The notes below the pieces were generated by a model that was given only the letters and a program-made list of their open reading frames with translations, was not told where the DNA came from and searched no databases. Both the position numbers and the translations under genes were made by a program. Below, one piece after another: positions 60,523 to 64,000 of a stretch of DNA of 64,000 nucleotides; position 1 is the stretch's first letter; each line of letters starts with the position of its first letter. Source of the stretch: Dyadobacter sp. CY326 (GTDB taxonomy: Bacteria > Bacteroidota > Bacteroidia > Cytophagales > Spirosomataceae); the NCBI RefSeq assembly GCF_021390515.1, contig NZ_JAJUXI010000005.1:451247-515246 (forward strand), in the 5' to 3' direction.

Positions 60523-61164
60523 TTACTCTGTCAAAGGCCTAACCATAATGTCTTTAAAAAGGACAACGCTCTTTGGATCATGCGCTTGCAATGCGAAAGT
60601 GCCGGCTTTAAGCGCTTTTGTTTTCATATCACCCTCTCTTTTGTCCACATCGGCTTCTTCGTAATCAACAACGACTTTGTCGTTAATTTTAATGGTAATG
60701 TGCTTGCCTTCAACCTTGATGTATTCGGTATACCATTCATTGTCTTTCACGTAGGTTTCCTTCACGTCGACTACATTATATAAACTTCCCGTGCGCTTGT
60801 AATCCGTGTGCGACTGGTTAACCTGCACTTCGTATCCTTGCGAAGGCCAGCCGTCTTCCTGATATGCTGTATGAATAAAAATCCCGGAATTGGCACCCGG
60901 CTTGGTCATTACGGTCGCCTTGAATTCGAAATTCTTGAACATGTGGTTTTTCACCGGGCCATCATAGAACAAGTGCGCGCGCGGCCCAGCAACCTGAATG
61001 CTGCCATCAACGATTGTAAAAGAAGAGGCATTGGCGCCAATCTTCCAGCCATCAAAATTTTTCCCATTGAAAAGTGAGATCCAGCCATCCTGGGTAGCTG
61101 CCGAAAATTGTAATCCAATGCTCATTATGAGCACTATGAACAAATTATTAAATGTTTTTTTCAT
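60523..61164 (-). CDS. DUF1080 (3-keto-disaccharide hydrolase-like) secreted protein
   Basis: 213 residues with signal peptide 1-24 (LFIVLIMSIGLQFSAATQ). WISLFNGKNFDGWKIG, FKNFEFKATVMTKPGANSGIFIHTAY and GYEVQVNQSH are the DUF1080 marks, a concanavalin-like beta-sandwich. Some members hydrolyse 3-ketoglycosides; activity here is not shown. Exported, likely periplasmic. It is divergent from the ABC transporter gene. Confidence 0.88.
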   Translation of the reverse strand: MKKTFNNLFIVLIMSIGLQFSAATQDGWISLFNGKNFDGWKIGANASSFTIVDGSIQVAGPRAHLFYDGPVKNHMFKNFEFKATVMTKPGANSGIFIHTAYQEDGWPSQGYEVQVNQSHTDYKRTGSLYNVVDVKETYVKDNEWYTEYIKVEGKHITIKINDKVVVDYEEADVDKREGDMKTKALKAGTFALQAHDPKSVVLFKDIMVRPLTE

Positions 61165-61272
61165 AAGAACATTAATCTCAGTTGTATTTGGGTGATTTAA
61201 ACTCTTTTACGAAAAAATCGCATTTGGTAAAAAACTACTCTTCATAAATAGAATATCGCTCAGCGTAGCACG

Positions 61273-61306
61273 TTGCAAAGCGGAAGTTTACGCTTTGCTA
61301 TATTTG
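61273..61306 (+). promoter_or_regulatory. ABC exporter promoter with an inverted repeat in its spacer
   Basis: TTG at 61273-61275 and TATATTTG at 61299-61306 with a 23-nt spacer. The spacer contains GCAAAGCG (61275-61282) and its exact reverse complement CGCTTTGC (61291-61298) around an 8-nt centre. A repressor bound there would block both promoter elements. The -7 box ends 17 nt before ATG 61324. Confidence 0.55.
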
Positions 61307-61323
61307 CCTGCGAATTAATTATA

Positions 61324-63096
61324 ATGAACAATCCCTATTTATCTCTGCTTGCCATTGCCTGGCGATATGCGCGTCAGCAAAGAAAACGTTATGTGCTGGT
61401 TTACGCCATGTTTGTAATGGCAAACATTGTGTTGGCCGCGCACCCGCTTATGTATGGCTGGTTTGTCCAATCCATTCAAAAAGATCCGTCGCATGTTCTG
61501 GAAAATGTATGGTTATATACAGGTGCTTATCTTGTTTTGACGCTCGCTGAATGGGCTTTCCACGGCCCTGCGCGGATTATGGAGCGGAAACTGGCATTTG
61601 ACCTGAGCAAAAATTTTTTGGATGAAATGTATCACCAGGCCCTCCACCTGCCTATTCGCTGGCACCAGGATCATCACAGTGGCTCGACCATCAACCGCAT
61701 TCGCAAGGCATACGAGGCATTAAAAGAGTTTTTCCAAAACGGTTTCATGTTTTTGCACGCCTTTGCAAAGTTCATTTTTTCCTTCATCGCGATTATATGG
61801 TTCTCGCCCCTTTTTGGCGCAATCGGCGTTTTGATTGGCATTGTTAACGTCTGGGTAATATTCAAATTCGACAAACCATTTATCAAGGCTCTTGACGAAA
61901 CCAATGAGCGGGAGCACGTTGTGTCTTCCACGCTCTTCGACAGCTTGTCCAACATCATTACAGTGATAACACTGCGGCTCGAAAAGCGGATGAAAATCAG
62001 TTTGATGAGCAAAGTTGACGAAGTGTTTCTGCCATTTGTGAGATCTATAAAAATCAACGAGTGGAAATGGTTTACGGCCAGCATGTTCATTGCATTGATC
62101 TACATTGTGGTTACCACGGGCTATGTTTATCAAAATTATGTTCCGGGCGAAGTTTTCCTGGTCGGCGGTTTGGTCACATTGCTGAGTTATGTAAATCAGT
62201 TTACGAGCGTGTTTCAGGACATTGCCTGGCAATATACCGAGATCATCCGTTACAACACCGAAGTCCAGACTGCACGCTCGATATCAGAAACTTATAACCG
62301 ACAACACCGGCCTGACGCAAGTGAAGGTCTCCCCGAAGATTGGCAGCAAATTGAGATCAGCAACCTCAGTTTCTCGCATAGTCAGCATTATGATGCCGAG
62401 ATGCGGGCACACAGTCTGCATGGCTTGCATATCCGCATTAAAAAAGGTCAGCGCATTGCATTCATAGGTGAAAGCGGAAGCGGGAAAAGCACATTGCTAG
62501 CCTTGCTGAGGGGTTTGTATGAGCCGGAAAATGGCGTGCAAGTCGTTGTGGACGAGAAGCATAGAACCGACATGCAACTGCTGGCAGATCAGATCACATT
62601 GTTTCCGCAGGACCCGGAAATTTTTGAAAACACCATTGCCTATAACATTACGCTGGGCCTTCCTTTCGACGAAGAGGAGATTATGCAAGTGTGCAAGACA
62701 GCCCATTTCACAGACGTGATCGCTAAACTTCCGAACGGCCTCGAATCGAACATTCAGGAAAAAGGCGTCAATCTTTCGGGCGGACAAAAGCAAAGATTGG
62801 CTTTGGCAAGAGGCATTCTGGCTGCGCGAACGAGCGAAATCGTTCTACTCGATGAGCCAACGAGCAGTGTAGACCCGAAGACCGAGTCGCATATCTACGA
62901 CAAGATGTTTGAAGAATTCAAAGGCAAGGCCGTCATCTCGACACTGCACCGGCTTCACCTGCTAACCAAATTTGATTACGTCTATATCCTAAGGGACGGG
63001 CATCTCATCGACGAAGGGACGTTTACAGGGTTACGGGCAACCAGCGAAGTTTTCCAAGATCTCTGGCGTCACCAGGAAGGGATGTTGGAGCGGTGA
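61324..63096 (+). CDS. ABC transporter, fused permease and ATPase
   Basis: 590 residues from ATG 61324 (MNNPYLSLLAIAWRYARQQ); the in-frame extension to 61273 runs through the promoter and is rejected. Six transmembrane segments fill 20-310 in the ABC-exporter order. The ATPase domain has Walker A GESGSGKSTLLALL (about 382), Q-loop FPQDPEIFENT, signature LSGGQKQRLALARG (about 484) and Walker B IVLLDEPTSS. It functions as a homodimer or with another half-transporter. Substrate not predictable; a repressor-type site lies in the promoter. Confidence 0.92.
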   Translation: MNNPYLSLLAIAWRYARQQRKRYVLVYAMFVMANIVLAAHPLMYGWFVQSIQKDPSHVLENVWLYTGAYLVLTLAEWAFHGPARIMERKLAFDLSKNFLDEMYHQALHLPIRWHQDHHSGSTINRIRKAYEALKEFFQNGFMFLHAFAKFIFSFIAIIWFSPLFGAIGVLIGIVNVWVIFKFDKPFIKALDETNEREHVVSSTLFDSLSNIITVITLRLEKRMKISLMSKVDEVFLPFVRSIKINEWKWFTASMFIALIYIVVTTGYVYQNYVPGEVFLVGGLVTLLSYVNQFTSVFQDIAWQYTEIIRYNTEVQTARSISETYNRQHRPDASEGLPEDWQQIEISNLSFSHSQHYDAEMRAHSLHGLHIRIKKGQRIAFIGESGSGKSTLLALLRGLYEPENGVQVVVDEKHRTDMQLLADQITLFPQDPEIFENTIAYNITLGLPFDEEEIMQVCKTAHFTDVIAKLPNGLESNIQEKGVNLSGGQKQRLALARGILAARTSEIVLLDEPTSSVDPKTESHIYDKMFEEFKGKAVISTLHRLHLLTKFDYVYILRDGHLIDEGTFTGLRATSEVFQDLWRHQEGMLER

Positions 63097-63119
63097 GGCA
63101 AACGTTAGCTTCACCGCTC
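63088..63119. terminator. Hairpin between ABC transporter and repeat-protein genes
   Basis: GAGCGGTGA (63088-63096) pairs with TCACCGCTC (63111-63119), 9 bp. The left arm includes the stop codon of the ABC transporter gene. There is no T-run, so termination strength is uncertain; it could serve both convergent genes. Confidence 0.5.
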
Positions 63120-63159
63120 TCATTGTTCAATACCCGTTTAGATGCACAATAGTCGCTTG

Positions 63160-64000
63160 TTATCTCGTCAGTACAATTCGCCTCACCTCGACTTTCTGAT
63201 CTGATGTAGCCAGTTTCATAATGTAAACGCCATCAGCCAGTTGATTAAAATCATATGGCATTTCAACTCGCTCTCCTGTTCCCTTCACTAACTGCCGCCA
63301 AACCCGCAGTCCAACGATATTTGTTATTGTCAACTCAGCGTTAACATTCTCACTAAGAGAATAGCTCGCATTTATTTTTCCTCTTGTAGGATTTGGGAAG
63401 ATTACCAGATCAATATCCAATTCCGGCTGTTCACCGGCCCCTGAAAATACCTTTTCAACTTCCTGACTTGGCCCATCCGGTGCGGCAATGCGTGCAGTTG
63501 TAGCGCAAGTGACAGTCTTTGGCGAATTATTCAGCGTATAACTGCTATTCTTTACCCGAACACTAAGCTGGTGCGACTGGCCGTCTTTCAGGGCCGAAGG
63601 AAGCGCGAAACTGAAACCGTAGTTGCCTGTTCCATAGCCCGCTGACTTCACATCGGCACGGTATGCATTGGCCACCACAGTAGCATGCACTGTCGAGCCT
63701 TCATAGAGTTCGATCGTCAGCGAAGAGTCAGGATATGACTTGTCCCATACCCAGCCCTGAACTGTGCTGCAATCCAGTGCATTAACGCTTCCATAATACT
63801 GAGAAGGAACTGAGCAAGTTAATGTCCGTGGTGAGCCTGACAGCACATATGTGGTGCCCTGCACACGCACGCTTAACTGATGCGGCTTGCCGTCACGAAG
63901 GTTGACTGGCAATGGAATGTTGAAGCCGTATTTGCCCGTTCCCGTTCCGGCGCTTTGCAAGTCCGAGCGGAAAACGTTGGCATTATAGATTGAATGGACC
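63160..64000 (-). CDS. Repeat protein with T9SS tail, second locus (5' part outside window)
   Basis: 280 visible codons, frame open to the right edge, so the N-terminus is missing. It holds the end of one and all of another ~103-residue domain of the same family as the giant protein at 16054-21663: GTGTGKYGFNIPLP, LRDGKPHQLSVRVQG, CSTVQGWVWDKSYP, YGTGNYGFSFALP and final TC. Then comes a T9SS sorting domain (LVIFPNPTRGKINASY to VEVRRIVLTR). Domain sequences match the two diverged first domains of the giant protein better than the near-identical A/B units. Surface or secreted protein; function unknown. Confidence 0.88.
   Translation of the reverse strand, partial: VHSIYNANVFRSDLQSAGTGTGKYGFNIPLPVNLRDGKPHQLSVRVQGTTYVLSGSPRTLTCSVPSQYYGSVNALDCSTVQGWVWDKSYPDSSLTIELYEGSTVHATVVANAYRADVKSAGYGTGNYGFSFALPSALKDGQSHQLSVRVKNSSYTLNNSPKTVTCATTARIAAPDGPSQEVEKVFSGAGEQPELDIDLVIFPNPTRGKINASYSLSENVNAELTITNIVGLRVWRQLVKGTGERVEMPYDFNQLADGVYIMKLATSDQKVEVRRIVLTR

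Noticed and set aside
61273..61323. Start of the ABC transporter at TTG 61273
   Set aside because: The segment contains the -33 and -7 boxes; ATG 61324 is the first codon downstream of the promoter.

Overview
The window looks like chromosome from a free-living member of the Bacteroidota, most likely order Cytophagales and close to Dyadobacter/Spirosoma. This is judged from gene content, not from a database search. Three secreted proteins end in type IX secretion (T9SS) sorting tails. Several promoters fit the Bacteroidota pattern TTG - 17 to 23 nt - TAnnTTTG. Family-typical genes include imelysin/DUF4856/HTTM/TonB receptor, PD40-OmpA, BshB1 and LVIVD lipoproteins. I saw no rRNA, tRNA, insertion sequence, phage genes or CRISPR array.

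Region 1 (1-14762) is an exopolysaccharide cluster. Seven genes sit mostly in 4-nt ATGA overlaps: six GT4-like glycosyltransferases and one O-antigen-ligase/polymerase-like membrane protein. They are followed by further WcaI-like and GT2 glycosyltransferases, a PhyH-like dioxygenase and a WcaF-like acetyltransferase. Two paralogous LytTR-type response regulators lie inside the cluster. Three intergenic regions each carry a pair of 7-mers (TTGTCCG/TTGCCCG type) spaced exactly 21 bp, with a similar AT-rich element at the same distance downstream. I read these as LytTR boxes of a self-contained exopolysaccharide regulon. One of the two regulators has lost its phospho-acceptor Asp.

Region 2 (14768-21709) has a flavin-dependent thioredoxin-reductase-like gene whose promoter overlaps a perfect 18-bp palindrome, then a 1869-residue secreted protein. 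That protein has about 15 domains of ~103 residues, 13 of them in a near-identical 618-bp higher-order repeat, and a T9SS tail. A diverged relative enters from the right edge of the window on the other strand (63160-64000).

Region 3 (21809-42283) is mostly housekeeping and cell-envelope functions: a membrane-anchored MutS-like ATPase, YjbQ, prolyl oligopeptidase, an SDR/AraC pair, MnmE, a T9SS-exported SGNH esterase, QueE, PD40-OmpA, TrxB, an M23/LysM peptidase, BshB1 and a hybrid histidine kinase. It also holds several decayed genes: an AraC remnant, an M19 dipeptidase with two frameshifts, a lipoprotein frameshifted inside its GPRGGRYY motif, and a HEPN-like protein lacking its nucleotidyltransferase partner.

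Region 4 (42488-51494) has msrB, then a probable iron-uptake operon (DUF4856, imelysin, HTTM, TonB receptor) with candidate Fur sites and an internal hairpin, meeting a beta-barrel/LVIVD operon on the opposite strand.

Region 5 (51603-64000) has stress and maintenance genes: NUDIX, Mn catalase, DUF892 ferritin-like protein, a Gly/Ser/Thr-rich secreted repeat protein, TruC, a methyltransferase, DUF1361, a DEAD-box helicase, DUF1080, and an ABC exporter with an inverted repeat inside its promoter.
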